From contig NZ_MRYI01000016.1 of assembly GCF_002260525.1 (NCBI RefSeq), positions 1 through 64,000 of the forward strand: 64,000 nt of DNA. Reading direction: 5' to 3'. A program made the translations under genes and the position numbers. The notes beneath the pieces are model-generated. The model was given only the letters and a program-made list of their open reading frames with translations. It did no database searches and was not told the origin of the DNA. How positions within the stretch are numbered: position 1 is the first letter of the stretch; the number at the start of each line of letters is the position of its first letter. Of this stretch, positions 7,336 to 16,892 are shown piece by piece. The DNA comes from Hahella sp. CCB-MM4. Its GTDB lineage: Bacteria; Pseudomonadota; Gammaproteobacteria; Pseudomonadales; Oleiphilaceae.

Positions 7336-8028
7336 ATGAGCACCATTCTCGAATGTAAGCATCTCACCAAGCAATACCACCAGGGAGACACCACGGTTAA
7401 TGCCCTGCAGGGTGTGGATGTCAGCTTCAATAAAGGTGAGTTTGTTTCTATATCCGGCCCCTCCGGGTCGGGGAAAAGTACCTTGCTTCATATCATCGGC
7501 AGTTTGGAGCAACCGACCGATGGAGATGTCATCCTGGATGGCATTTCGCTGCGCAATGAATCCCGTCGTGAACTGGCGGACATCCGCTTGAATCGGATTG
7601 GTTTTGTGTTTCAGGCGTATAACCTGATTCCTGTTTTGACGGCGGCGGAGAACGTGGAGTTTATCCTGCAATTGCAAGGTGTGGATCGTCAGGCCAGACG
7701 TGCGCGATCAGGGGAATTGTTGAAACAGGTTGGTCTCGAGGGGCTGGAAAATCGTCGTCCCGGTCAGCTTTCCGGTGGCCAGCAGCAAAGGGTGGCCGTG
7801 GCTCGGGCGCTGGCCAGTCATCCGGCAATTGTGCTGGCGGACGAGCCGACCGCGAATCTGGATTCCAAGAACTCGGACGAGTTGCTGGCGCTGATGTCAA
7901 AGCTTAACCAGGAATCTAATGTCACCATCATTGTTGCGACCCATGACCCCAAGGTGATCGCCCATACGCGCAGGCATATTGTCCTGACCGATGGAAACAT
8001 TGAGACCGACGAAACACGGGCGGCCTGA
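7336..8028 (+). CDS. LolD/MacB-type ABC transporter ATPase
   Basis: This 230-residue ATPase drives the two FtsX-type permeases. Visible motifs are Walker A GPSGSGKSTLL (about residue 39), Q-loop FVFQAYNLIP, the signature LSGGQQQRVAVARALA, Walker B VLADEPTANLD and the switch histidine in VATHD. All catalytic residues are present. I chose ATG 7336, which follows GAGGGAAA at the correct spacing; an upstream non-ATG start would overlap the permease. The stop codon shares a base with the start of the outer-membrane gene. Confidence 0.93.
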   Translation: MSTILECKHLTKQYHQGDTTVNALQGVDVSFNKGEFVSISGPSGSGKSTLLHIIGSLEQPTDGDVILDGISLRNESRRELADIRLNRIGFVFQAYNLIPVLTAAENVEFILQLQGVDRQARRARSGELLKQVGLEGLENRRPGQLSGGQQQRVAVARALASHPAIVLADEPTANLDSKNSDELLALMSKLNQESNVTIIVATHDPKVIAHTRRHIVLTDGNIETDETRAA

Positions 8029-9275
8029 TGCGTATTCTGATTCTGCTGGCGATTCTGCTTTCTGGCTGGTTGACGGCGCTTTCAGCCCAGGCGCTGGAAA
8101 TCGGCGGCAGAGTAAAGTTTGAAGAGCAGGGCAATAACGCGGGAGCAGATACCCCTGAAGCCATGCTTGGACATAAAGTCACTTCACAAACGATCGCCCA
8201 GCTCCGATTGGAAGCATCACAGACTCTGGATACATGGATGTTTGATGCGGCCTGGCAACTGGATGGCCGTCACGGAAGTGTCGTGGAAAAGGACCGCGCA
8301 TTGCAGGAGAGTTATCCCGCTTTGACAACGGCCGGATCCGATTTCAGCTACTGGGATCTGGATGGTTCTTTAGTCAACGACCAACGTGATGAGCTGGAGC
8401 AGCGAATCGACCGGTTAAGCCTGACCTTCACCGAAAATAACCTGGTGGTAAGGCTGGGGCGACAGGCATTGACCTGGGGAAGTGGGCAGGTGTTTCATCC
8501 GATGGATCTGGTGAATCCGTTCCAGCCTGTGGCTACGGACACGGCCTATAAGCGGGGAACGGATATGGCCTATCTGCAGTGGTTGTTCGACAGCGGTGCT
8601 GATGTTCAGCTGGTGGTGGTTCCGCACAAACGCCGAGGGAGTGAAGATGCTAATGCCGGTAAGGCAACCCAGGCAGTATTTGGCAGTATTCCAGGGGACA
8701 CCCTGCAATGGAATCTTTTGTTAGCGAATGATAGGGCGGATACGGTTTTCGGCCTGGGGGTGACAGGGCCTGTAGGGGAGGCGTTATGGAATCTGGAAGT
8801 CATACCGACTCACCTTGACGGAGGCGGTACCAAGACGTCTGCACTAATGAACCTCACTTATGCCGGTTTTTGGCTGCAGAGAAACCTATCGGCTTATGTC
8901 GAGCTTTACCACAACGGCTTTGGTGAGTCGGGCAGTTACACCCTGGCAGAACTGAATGGTGCCCTGGCTAATCGATTGGAACGCGGCCAGCAGTTTGTGA
9001 CAGGTCGGGATTATCTCTCTGTCGGTGCCACCTGGGATTGGACGCCTCTGATTCAACTGACCCCGACCATGATATTCAATCTGCATGATCAAAGTGCATT
9101 GTTTGATGCCCAGATCAGTTGGTCCCTTTCCGATGAAATAACGATCAAAGCAGGCGGGCGCATGCCTGCGGGAGATCAGGGAACAGAATTGGGAGGGCTG
9201 GAATTAGCGCCGGAAACCGAGATGTTTCTGGGGCAGCAGAGGCAGTGGTTTATCCGGGGAGAAGTCTATTTCTGA
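8028..9275 (+). CDS. Outer-membrane beta-barrel protein of the export operon
   Basis: This 415-residue protein has a clear signal peptide (MRILILLAILLSGWLTALSA, cleavage near residue 22) followed by alternating amphipathic strands with many aromatic residues. It ends in WFIRGEVYF, a C-terminal aromatic signature recognised by the BAM machinery. It most resembles uncharacterised outer-membrane porin-like proteins. It is translated with a 1-nt overlap from the ATPase gene, so it is probably the outer-membrane partner of the LolA-like/FtsX-type system. The substrate is unknown. Confidence 0.75.
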   Translation: MRILILLAILLSGWLTALSAQALEIGGRVKFEEQGNNAGADTPEAMLGHKVTSQTIAQLRLEASQTLDTWMFDAAWQLDGRHGSVVEKDRALQESYPALTTAGSDFSYWDLDGSLVNDQRDELEQRIDRLSLTFTENNLVVRLGRQALTWGSGQVFHPMDLVNPFQPVATDTAYKRGTDMAYLQWLFDSGADVQLVVVPHKRRGSEDANAGKATQAVFGSIPGDTLQWNLLLANDRADTVFGLGVTGPVGEALWNLEVIPTHLDGGGTKTSALMNLTYAGFWLQRNLSAYVELYHNGFGESGSYTLAELNGALANRLERGQQFVTGRDYLSVGATWDWTPLIQLTPTMIFNLHDQSALFDAQISWSLSDEITIKAGGRMPAGDQGTELGGLELAPETEMFLGQQRQWFIRGEVYF

Positions 9276-9404
9276 TCGACTATCAAAACTTTCGCTCCCG
9301 GCATTTCTAAAAACAATCTGATTCAGCGCAAAAATTTCTTCAAGTGACGCAGGGATAATGCGTTCAACCAAATCTCACTATCGCCATTCAATCAGGGAGA
9401 CAAA

Positions 9405-10400
9405 ATGAATCAGCCGTCGTCAAACCGGGCCAAATATGGACTTACATTCGTGGCTTTACTGAGCGTTGTTGTTATTGCTGCCTACACATGGTGGCCCCAA
9501 CGAGGTGAGCTGCCGGAAGGGTTTGCCTTTGCCAATGGCCGGATTGAAGCCACGGAAGTGGATGTGGCCACGAAACTGCCCGGCCGTCTGGCCACGGTTA
9601 AAGTGCGTGAAGGCGATTATGTGGCAGGCAATGATGTGCTGGCGCAATTGGATACCCGGACAATCGACGCTCAGCTGAAGGTTGCCCGGGCAGAATTGGA
9701 ACGAGCCGAGCAGAACCGGGAATATGCCAAAGCGATGGTGGTACAGCGGCAAAGCGAGCTCAGCCTGGCACAGAAACATCTGGACAGAACCGGACAGCTG
9801 ATGCAACAGGGCCATGTATCCAAGGAACAGATTGATCGGGATCGTAACGCCCTGACCAGCGCCGGGGCTGCACTAAAAGCGGCTGAAATCGGTGTCACAG
9901 AAGCGGAGGCTGCCATCGAGGCCGCCAAGGCCCAGGTGGAGGGCATCACGGTGAATCTGGAAGACAGTCAATTGACTGCCCCCATTGCTGGACGCGTTCT
10001 CTATCGGCTAGCGGAACCGGGCGAAGTGATTCCGGCCGGAGGCAAGGTGTTGACCATGCTGGACCTCCAGGATGTGTATATGACGATCTTCCTGCCAACT
10101 CAGATGGCGTCGCAGCTGGGAATTGGAGATGAAGCCCGCATTATTCTGGATGCCTGGCCGCAATATGTCATACCGGCAGAAGTTTCCTATGTATCTCCTC
10201 AAGCGCAGTTCACGCCCAAAATGGTGGAGACCCAGGATGAGCGGGAAAAGCTCATGTTTCGGGTGAAGGTGCGGATAGCACCTGATCTGCTGCAGCAATA
10301 TGAAGAAAAGGTGAAAGTGGGAGTACCGGGTGAAGCCTATGTCAGGGCGGACAGCCGTCAGTCATGGCCGGAAAAACTGCAGGTGAAACTCCCGCAATGA
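9405..10400 (+). CDS. HlyD-family membrane fusion protein (YhiI-like)
   Basis: This 331-residue periplasmic adaptor is anchored by an N-terminal transmembrane helix (about 10-28). It shows the split lipoyl domain ([20 protein letters not shown] near 45-70, then [20 protein letters not shown] near 190-210). Between them lies a long alpha-helical hairpin rich in Ala, Glu and Gln (about 75-175), and a beta-barrel domain follows. It starts after CAGGGAGA. It is followed without a gap by the RbbA-like ATPase/permease and the YhhJ-like permease, the same order as yhiI-rbbA-yhhJ in enterobacteria. It should bridge the inner-membrane ABC transporter to an outer-membrane channel. Confidence 0.92.
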   Translation: MNQPSSNRAKYGLTFVALLSVVVIAAYTWWPQRGELPEGFAFANGRIEATEVDVATKLPGRLATVKVREGDYVAGNDVLAQLDTRTIDAQLKVARAELERAEQNREYAKAMVVQRQSELSLAQKHLDRTGQLMQQGHVSKEQIDRDRNALTSAGAALKAAEIGVTEAEAAIEAAKAQVEGITVNLEDSQLTAPIAGRVLYRLAEPGEVIPAGGKVLTMLDLQDVYMTIFLPTQMASQLGIGDEARIILDAWPQYVIPAEVSYVSPQAQFTPKMVETQDEREKLMFRVKVRIAPDLLQQYEEKVKVGVPGEAYVRADSRQSWPEKLQVKLPQ

Positions 10401-13129
10401 GCCCTTTGGAACCTGTCGGCTGTGTGGCGTCGGTGCAGTCACTCAGCCATCGATATGGAAAAATCTATGCACTGAACGGTACTTCTCTGGATATTCCCAC
10501 TGGGTGTTTGGCTGGGATTATCGGTCCTGACGGAGTGGGGAAATCGACACTGCTGGCTTTGATTTCCGGTGCCCGCAAGATGCAGGAAGGAAGTCTGACC
10601 GTACTGGGCGGTAACATGCACAGCCGGGTCTTTCGCACATCCGTGGCACCCAGAATCGCCTACATGCCGCAGGGGTTGGGGCGTAATCTCTATTTTGCTC
10701 TTTCCGTCGAGGAGAACATCGGTTTTTTTGCCGACCTGTTTGGACTGACCGCGGATGAACGCCAGCGGAAAACCAATGAGCTACTCGAAGCAACCGGTCT
10801 TGGGCCATTTCGCGAACGTCCGGCCGGTAAACTCTCCGGGGGAATGAAACAGAAGCTGGGATTATGTTGTGCTCTGATTCATGATCCGGATCTCTTGATT
10901 CTGGATGAACCAACCACCGGGGTTGATCCTCTTTCACGCCGCCAGTTCTGGATGCTGATTAACAGGATTCGTCAGCGGCGGCCGGCCATGAGTGTTCTGG
11001 TCTCCACTGCTTACATGGATGAAGCGGCCGGATTTGACTGGCTGGCAGCGATGGACAACGGCCAGGTTCTGGCAACCGGGTCTCCCGCAGAGCTGTTGGA
11101 AAAGACCGGCACCGATAATCTGGATAGTGCGTTTATTCAGTTGCTTCCGGAAGATCGTCGGCAGGGACATCATGAATTGATCATTCCTGTCCGTTCGGAT
11201 TCCGAAGGACCCAATGCCATTGAAGCCCATGGTTTGACCCGTCGTTTTGGCAGTTTTACGGCGGTTGATCAGGTGGATCTTGCCATTGGCCAGGGGGAAA
11301 TATTTGGTTTTCTGGGATCCAACGGCTGCGGCAAAACCACGACCATGAAAATGCTGACGGGATTGTTAGCGCCCTCAGAAGGGGAGAGTCGCCTATTCGG
11401 TCAGTTGCTTGCCAACAACGATATGGCGCTTCGTCGGCGTGTGGGGTATATGTCCCAGTCATTTTCGTTATACAGCGAACTGACGGTGGAGCAGAACCTG
11501 ACACTGCATGCCAGATTGTTCGGGCTTGAGGAACCGGTAAAAACGGACCGCGTCGAGTCGATGATTCAACGCTATGGCCTGGAATCACACCGGCATCAGA
11601 AGGCGGATGATCTGCCGTTGGGTATCCGCCAGCGTCTGTCACTGGCGGTCGCCATCGTTCATGAGCCGGATATCCTGATACTGGATGAACCCACCTCCGG
11701 GGTTGATCCCGTCGCCCGGGACGGCTTCTGGGAGCAGTTGATCGATCTATCGCGGAATCAGGGCGTAACCATTTTTATCTCCACCCATTTCATGAACGAG
11801 GCCGAACGTTGTGACCGGATTTCCCTGATGCATGCAGGGAAAATACTGGCGACCGGATCGCCTGCTGCACTCACGGAAAACAAAGGCAGTGCCACGCTGG
11901 AGGAAGCTTTTATCCAATACCTGGAGGAGGCGACCGGCCAGCAAAATGCCCAGGTTGAAGAGTCGGCACCTGAAACCACCACCCAGCCAAAGCTGCCCCG
12001 CAGTTTTGATTTCCGTCGACTGTGGGCGTACGCCAAGCGGGAGCAGACCGAGCTACTGCGGGACCCTATTCGTCTCAGTATTGCGTTGCTGGGCTCGGTC
12101 TTGCTGATGTTTATCCTGGGTTACGGCATTACCCTAGATGTGGAGGATCTGTCGTTCGCCGTTCTGGACAGAGACCAGACACCCGCCAGCCGGGATTATG
12201 TCGCCAATATGGCTGGTTCCCGCTACTTCGTTGAACAGGCGCCAATCAGCAATATGCAGGAGCTCGATCAACGTCTGCGTTCAGGAGAATTGGCCCTGGC
12301 TGTGGAAATACCGGCGGGCTTCGGGCGGTTGGTCAAGCAGGGAAAAACGGCCGAGGTTGGACTCTGGATTGATGGAGCCATGCCTTTCAGAGCCGAAACT
12401 GTTTTAGGTTATGTTCAGGGAGCGCATTATCAGTTTCTGCAGGAATCGGCGTTACGGTTATATGGCCTGGACCTCAATGCTGTTCCTGCCGATATTCAGA
12501 TCCGGTTTCTGTACAACCAGGAGTTTCGCAGTATTTACGCGATGGTTCCTGCGGTGATTCCTTTGTTGTTGGTATTCATCCCCGCCATTCTGATGGCGTT
12601 GGGTGTGGTCAGGGAAAAAGAACTGGGATCCATTACCAATCTTTATGTCACTCCGGTGAACCGTATTGAATTTCTGATCGGCAAACAGTTGCCCTATATC
12701 GGTGTGGGAATGGTCAGCTTTCTGGGGCTGGTGGCACTGGCTGTGTCTGTATTCCAGGTGCCCCTGAAAGGCAGCTTTCTCACGTTGACGTTGGCGGCCC
12801 TGATCTATATTACGGCCACAACCGGATTGGGGCTGTTTATATCCGCCTTCACCCGAACCCAGATTGCCGCGCTGGCCGCCACGGCGCTGATTACTATCCT
12901 GATCGCGGTGAGTTTTTCCGGTTTGACAAACCCTGTCAGCTCCCTTGAAGGAGCCGGCCGTCTAGTGGGGCAACTGTTCCCCACCACGTATTTTCTGACC
13001 ATCAGCCGGGGAGTCTTTACCAAAGCGCTGGGGCTGACCGATGTGCTTCGTCCCATGTTGTATTTGGGGCTGTTTGTCCCGGCGTTGACGCTGTTGAGCT
13101 ATCTGGCTCTGCCCAAACAGGAGAAATAG
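10397..13129 (+). CDS. rbbA: RbbA-like double-ATPase ABC transporter with fused permease
   Basis: This 910-residue protein has two ABC ATPase domains followed by an ABC-2 permease, as in E. coli RbbA (911 residues). Domain 1 has [22 protein letters not shown] and [13 protein letters not shown]; its switch position reads VSTAYMDEA, with Tyr in place of His. Domain 2 has [14 protein letters not shown], a degenerate signature [24 protein letters not shown] and a normal STHFMNEAE. About six transmembrane helices occupy residues 560-905. I prefer ATG 10397, which makes an ATGA overlap with the HlyD stop; ATG 10364 would add 11 residues. Ribosome association is known for E. coli RbbA; here export with the HlyD partner is the safer call. 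Confidence 0.9.
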   Translation: MSPLEPVGCVASVQSLSHRYGKIYALNGTSLDIPTGCLAGIIGPDGVGKSTLLALISGARKMQEGSLTVLGGNMHSRVFRTSVAPRIAYMPQGLGRNLYFALSVEENIGFFADLFGLTADERQRKTNELLEATGLGPFRERPAGKLSGGMKQKLGLCCALIHDPDLLILDEPTTGVDPLSRRQFWMLINRIRQRRPAMSVLVSTAYMDEAAGFDWLAAMDNGQVLATGSPAELLEKTGTDNLDSAFIQLLPEDRRQGHHELIIPVRSDSEGPNAIEAHGLTRRFGSFTAVDQVDLAIGQGEIFGFLGSNGCGKTTTMKMLTGLLAPSEGESRLFGQLLANNDMALRRRVGYMSQSFSLYSELTVEQNLTLHARLFGLEEPVKTDRVESMIQRYGLESHRHQKADDLPLGIRQRLSLAVAIVHEPDILILDEPTSGVDPVARDGFWEQLIDLSRNQGVTIFISTHFMNEAERCDRISLMHAGKILATGSPAALTENKGSATLEEAFIQYLEEATGQQNAQVEESAPETTTQPKLPRSFDFRRLWAYAKREQTELLRDPIRLSIALLGSVLLMFILGYGITLDVEDLSFAVLDRDQTPASRDYVANMAGSRYFVEQAPISNMQELDQRLRSGELALAVEIPAGFGRLVKQGKTAEVGLWIDGAMPFRAETVLGYVQGAHYQFLQESALRLYGLDLNAVPADIQIRFLYNQEFRSIYAMVPAVIPLLLVFIPAILMALGVVREKELGSITNLYVTPVNRIEFLIGKQLPYIGVGMVSFLGLVALAVSVFQVPLKGSFLTLTLAALIYITATTGLGLFISAFTRTQIAALAATALITILIAVSFSGLTNPVSSLEGAGRLVGQLFPTTYFLTISRGVFTKALGLTDVLRPMLYLGLFVPALTLLSYLALPKQEK

Positions 13130-13131
13130 CG

Positions 13132-14253
13132 ATGGAACGCCTGGACAAGATATTCCAACTTGGATTGAAAGAGCTTCGTAGCCTGTGGCATGACAAGGTG
13201 CTGGTCCTGTTCATCCTGTGGGCTTTCACTGGAGGCATATACGCGGCGGCGACCGGAACCTCACTGGAGCTCAATAATGCCCCGATTGCGATTGTGGACC
13301 TGGATCAGTCTATCCTTTCCAACCGGCTGAAAGAGGCCTTTCAGCCTCCTTATTTCAAAACCCCCGAGGAGATCTCCCTGGAGGAGGTGGATGCCCTTCT
13401 GGATGCAGGGGTATACACCTTTGTTCTGGTTTTCCCTTCAGGGTTGGAGAATGACATACGGGCCGGTCGCCGCCCTGAAATTCAGGTTAATATCGATGCT
13501 ACCCGGATGTCCCAGGCATTCATCGGTTCGAACTATATTCAGAATATTCTGGTGCGCGAGATCAATACGCTGGTTCATCGCAGTGAAATGGTGATGGACC
13601 TGCCGGTCAACCAGGTGGTACACCTGAAGTTTAACCCCAATGGGGAGAGTGCCTGGTTTGGCAGTGTGATGGAGATCATCAACAACATTACCATGCTGTC
13701 GATCATACTCACGGGAGCCGCCCTTATCCGGGAACGGGAACACGGAACCATTGAGCATTTGCTGGTGATGCCGCTGACACCGTTTGAAATCATGGCGGCC
13801 AAGGTATGGGCCAGTGCTCTGGTGGTGCTGGCGGCGGCATCCTTTTCTCTATGGGCAGTGGTGCATACAGCGCTCCAGGTGCCGATTGCCGGTTCCGTTT
13901 CCCTGTTTTTACTGGGGGCTTTATTGCATCTGTTTTCCACCTGTTCCATGGGGATATTTCTGGGAACCATTGCCAGATCGATGCCCCAGCTGGGTCTTCT
14001 GTTAATCCTTACGTTATTGCCACTGCAAATGCTCTCCGGAGGGATTACTCCCCGAGAGAGTATGCCGGAGATTGTACAGAACATTATGCTGATTGCACCG
14101 ACGACCCATTTCGTGGCCTTTGCACAGGCGATTCTATACCGCGGGGCGGGGATAGCGGTGGTGTGGCCTCAATTCCTGGCGGTAACCGTGATCGGGATAG
14201 CTTTTTTTGCCGGCGCTCACCTGAGATTAAGGAAGTCTCTCGCCAGTCTTTAA
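13132..14253 (+). CDS. ABC-2 type permease (YhhJ-like)
   Basis: This 373-residue inner-membrane permease has an N-terminal helix (about 20-42), a large periplasmic domain (about 45-175) and five to six C-terminal helices. It shows the ABC-2 motif IREREHGTIEHLLVMPLTP near residue 200. The length nearly equals that of E. coli YhhJ. It starts 2 nt after the RbbA-like stop codon, completing the HlyD-RbbA-YhhJ set. Its stop codon overlaps the stop of the convergent gene at 14250-14531 (shared TTAA), which fixes the end of the operon. Confidence 0.9.
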   Translation: MERLDKIFQLGLKELRSLWHDKVLVLFILWAFTGGIYAAATGTSLELNNAPIAIVDLDQSILSNRLKEAFQPPYFKTPEEISLEEVDALLDAGVYTFVLVFPSGLENDIRAGRRPEIQVNIDATRMSQAFIGSNYIQNILVREINTLVHRSEMVMDLPVNQVVHLKFNPNGESAWFGSVMEIINNITMLSIILTGAALIREREHGTIEHLLVMPLTPFEIMAAKVWASALVVLAAASFSLWAVVHTALQVPIAGSVSLFLLGALLHLFSTCSMGIFLGTIARSMPQLGLLLILTLLPLQMLSGGITPRESMPEIVQNIMLIAPTTHFVAFAQAILYRGAGIAVVWPQFLAVTVIGIAFFAGAHLRLRKSLASL

Positions 14254-14531
14254 TGAGTCGGTTGAAGGCTTTCTGTTTCCAGTTGCAACATTGCCAGCAG
14301 CATGTCGGTCATTTCTTCTTCGCTGACGCGATCGCCGTAAATGCCATGGAGGGCTTTGGCGAAGGCGATGCGAAGATCCTGGCTGTCTTCACTGGCAGTA
14401 ATGGGGTTGCCCATGAGCTCCGTGACCGCCCTTAGTACGGCGGCCTGCCACCGAGCGGTAGTCTTGAGACCACCGCCGGTATCAGCAATCAGCTTTTCCT
14501 TCTTCAATTGGCGAAGGGTATTTTCATGCAT
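14250..14531 (-). CDS. Small hypothetical protein downstream of the AhpD-like gene
   Basis: This 93-residue soluble, acidic, mainly helical protein (MHENTLRQLKKEKLIADTGG) has no cysteine and no signal peptide. I do not recognise the family. It begins 3 nt after the stop codon of the AhpD-like gene, so the two are co-transcribed and probably translationally coupled. A role linked to the AhpD-like enzyme is likely but not specified by sequence. The N-terminal LRQLKKEKLIADTGGG could be a small wing-helix or oligomerisation element; this is a guess. Confidence 0.7.
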   Translation of the reverse strand: MHENTLRQLKKEKLIADTGGGLKTTARWQAAVLRAVTELMGNPITASEDSQDLRIAFAKALHGIYGDRVSEEEMTDMLLAMLQLETESLQPTH

Positions 14532-14534
14532 AGG

Positions 14535-14933
14535 TCAGGCTGCCTGACTGGCTTCGTGCTCTTTGACATAACGGACTATAGCAAGCGTTTCCTGCTTGAA
14601 CTGTTCAAAGTCGATTTGTTGAGCATTTATGAAGGTGCTTCCCATCATGCTGAGTGATCCCATCAGACTGGCTTCGGCGATTTCCTCATCTGTAGCGCCA
14701 AACAGACGTGCGGCTTCAGTGTGGAATAAAGCGCAATATTTACAACGGGTTGCGCCTGATACGGCCAAGCCGATTAATTCCTTGTATTTGTTGGGTACTT
14801 GGGTTTCGGCCAGCCAGAAGTCCCGTGCTAGCGTCCAGAAACCATTGACCCCACCTTCGGGCATTTGTCTTATCCATTCAGGTACCAGTCCCAGAGTTTG
14901 TTCAATCTCCTGAAACGTGTCTTGAATAGCCAT
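14535..14933 (-). CDS. AhpD-like carboxymuconolactone decarboxylase family protein
   Basis: This 132-residue helical protein carries the AhpD/CMD redox motif RCKYCALFH (C-X2-C-X3-H) near residue 61, preceded by the expected GLAVSGAT helix. Members are small peroxidase/disulphide reductases active with hydroperoxides or as alkylhydroperoxidase partners. I chose the ATG at 14933 because AAGGGGG lies just upstream and the family starts here; a longer frame to 15053 adds unrelated sequence. It forms a two-gene operon with 14250-14531. Confidence 0.88.
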   Translation of the reverse strand: MAIQDTFQEIEQTLGLVPEWIRQMPEGGVNGFWTLARDFWLAETQVPNKYKELIGLAVSGATRCKYCALFHTEAARLFGATDEEIAEASLMGSLSMMGSTFINAQQIDFEQFKQETLAIVRYVKEHEASQAA

Positions 14934-15149
14934 ATAACACCCCCTTACTTTCCACCGGTTTATTCCGCAGGAAAGTAAAAATAAGTATATCACCGGCCAG
15001 AAACAGTCGAGTGAAAACACCAGGTCTGGTTCTTGGAAATGGATAGAATTCAATGGGATATGGTTAGACTAATTGGGCGCAAAAAGATTGTGGATAGAAT
15101 GATTCAGGATATACGGAAATGTACACCCCATGTCACGGCTCCAGTGGGC

Positions 15150-16043
15150 TCAGAGCACGGGAACAACGCCGTCCAGTTCCTGAATGATCCAATCAATAAA
15201 TGCCCGTGTTCTGGCAGGGAGCAGTTGGGCATGGGGGTACACAACACTGATCGGTCGAGGAGATTGTTCAAAGTTTTCAAGCACGACTTTTAGCAGGCCC
15301 TGTTGAATATAAGGGGCCACCTGATAGGACATGAATAGCCCAAATCCCATGCCGGCCAGACAGGCATCAATGGCAGGGGAGATCTGGTTGAATTCCAGAT
15401 TACCGGTGACAGGGACTGTAAATTGTTTCTCCCCCTCCTGAAACGTCCAGGGTTGCCAGCGGCTGAATATCCTCACGGCGTTGCCCTGAAGCAAGTCCTT
15501 GGGGTGCTTTGGAATTCCCTGTTGAGCAAGATATTCGGGAGAGGCAACGACCACCCGGCGGACGGTGGAAATCTGGCGTGCGATGAGGGAGGAGTCCGGT
15601 AGTTTTCCTATCCGAATCCCCACATCAATCCCATTTTCCAGCAGGTCTATGTTGCGGTCATTCAGGTGGAGCTGACAGCGAACCTTGTCATAGCGTTGTA
15701 CAAAACGGGTGGTGGCAGGGGCAACATAAATCTGTCCGAACATGACTGGGGCTGTGATGAGCAAAGAACCGCTGGGTTCGACTGAGTCTGCCGCGAGAGA
15801 CGCTTCGGCTTCCTCCAGAGAGGACAAAATATCCGTGCAGCTTTGCAAATAGCGATGCCCTTCCTCGGTCAGGGATATTCGCCGGGTGGTTCGGTTGAAT
15901 AAACGAACTCCCAGGGAAGCCTCCAGCTCGGCCAGTTGTCGGACGACTGCCGGAAGTGAACTGCCTAGCGAACGGGCAGCCCCCGTCAGACTTCCGTCTG
16001 CGGCGATCTGAACAAAGGTGCGAATGGCTTTGAGCTTATCCAT
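15150..16043 (-). CDS. LysR-family transcriptional regulator
   Basis: This 297-residue regulator has an N-terminal winged HTH (MDKLKAIRTFVQIAADGSLT, helix-turn-helix about 18-38) and a LysR substrate-binding domain (about 88-290). It is of the common CrgA/AaeR-like subgroup (RLFNRTTRRISLTEEG). It is transcribed divergently from the GST gene at 16207. A short inverted repeat, TACTCC-N7-GGAGTA (16054-16072), lies 10 bp before its start and is a plausible binding site. It probably controls the GST/PNPOx-like pair in response to an electrophile or aromatic compound; the ligand is unknown. Confidence 0.92.
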   Translation of the reverse strand: MDKLKAIRTFVQIAADGSLTGAARSLGSSLPAVVRQLAELEASLGVRLFNRTTRRISLTEEGHRYLQSCTDILSSLEEAEASLAADSVEPSGSLLITAPVMFGQIYVAPATTRFVQRYDKVRCQLHLNDRNIDLLENGIDVGIRIGKLPDSSLIARQISTVRRVVVASPEYLAQQGIPKHPKDLLQGNAVRIFSRWQPWTFQEGEKQFTVPVTGNLEFNQISPAIDACLAGMGFGLFMSYQVAPYIQQGLLKVVLENFEQSPRPISVVYPHAQLLPARTRAFIDWIIQELDGVVPVL

Positions 16044-16053
16044 GGAAAAAGAT

Positions 16054-16072
16054 TACTCCGAAAAATGGAGTA
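16054..16072. promoter_or_regulatory. Candidate LysR operator in the lysR-gst divergent region
   Basis: TACTCC (16054-16059) and GGAGTA (16067-16072) form a perfect inverted repeat with a 7-nt AT-rich spacer, in the intergenic region between the divergent lysR and gst genes. Size and position fit a LysR-type site, although it lies close to the lysR start codon, which suggests autorepression. No second site was found by eye. Confidence 0.45.
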
Positions 16073-16206
16073 GTCATATAAGATTTTTGATATTTATTTC
16101 GAAATTCAGAGTGCTGATACTGATCCGGCAGTTTCTTACATGATCTTTTAATGCTTGCTTTAACGCTTATCAACCCGATTCAATTAATCAGCCAGGGAGC
16201 TCTACT

Positions 16207-16866
16207 ATGGCCAGTATCAATGCCAATACCAATGTAAGACCTCAACAGCCTATCAAGCTGTATCAGTATCCTCTTTCCGGACATTGTCACCGGGTGCAGT
16301 TATTTATGTCACTGTTGGAAATTCCCTATGAACTGATTCTGGTGGATTTGTCGAAGGGGGAGCATAAATTGGCGGAGTACCTGTCAATGAACCGTTTTGG
16401 ACAGGTTCCGGTCATTAATGACAACGGGACTGTTTTGGCGGATTCCAATGCGATTCTTGTTTATCTGGCGAAACGTTATGACAGTGGTCAATGGTTGCCC
16501 GAAGAACCAGAGCGTGCCGCCCATACCCAGCGTTGGTTGTCTATGGCGGCAGGATCACTTGCGGCCGGGCCGGCCAGTGCCCGGCGCCAGATTTTGTTCA
16601 ACGCACCCGTTAACGTCGCGGAAGCCATGAAAACGTCGGAGGTTCTATTCTCGGTAATGGATAAGGAGCTCAGCCAGCGCCGGTTCTTGACCGGCGACGA
16701 GCCAACCATTGCAGATATTGCCATGTATACCTATACCGCCCATGCACCTGAAGGAAATGTCTCTTTAGAGCCATACCCCCATGTCCGGGCATGGCTGGCG
16801 AGGGTCGAGGGTCTTCAGGGATTTGTACCCATGGAGCGCTCAAGAGTCGGTCTGTTCGCGGATTAA
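16207..16866 (+). CDS. Glutathione S-transferase family protein
   Basis: This 219-residue cytoplasmic protein has an N-terminal thioredoxin-like domain (about 16-95). A helix cap region SGHCHRVQLF and the cis-Pro/Ser glutathione-binding motifs GQVPVINDNGTVLADSNAIL are visible. An all-helical C-terminal domain follows (about 105-210). It starts after CCAGGGAG. It probably conjugates glutathione to electrophiles or acts as a glutathione-dependent reductase. A PNPOx-like flavoprotein follows 26 bp downstream, suggesting a two-gene detoxification operon controlled by the divergent LysR. Confidence 0.9.
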   Translation: MASINANTNVRPQQPIKLYQYPLSGHCHRVQLFMSLLEIPYELILVDLSKGEHKLAEYLSMNRFGQVPVINDNGTVLADSNAILVYLAKRYDSGQWLPEEPERAAHTQRWLSMAAGSLAAGPASARRQILFNAPVNVAEAMKTSEVLFSVMDKELSQRRFLTGDEPTIADIAMYTYTAHAPEGNVSLEPYPHVRAWLARVEGLQGFVPMERSRVGLFAD

Positions 16867-16892
16867 CATTGGAATGTCCACCAAGGAGATTG

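Noticed and set aside
13806-14435. Long frame inside the YhhJ-like gene
   Set aside because: A shadow of the real permease in another frame, continuing into the convergent gene.
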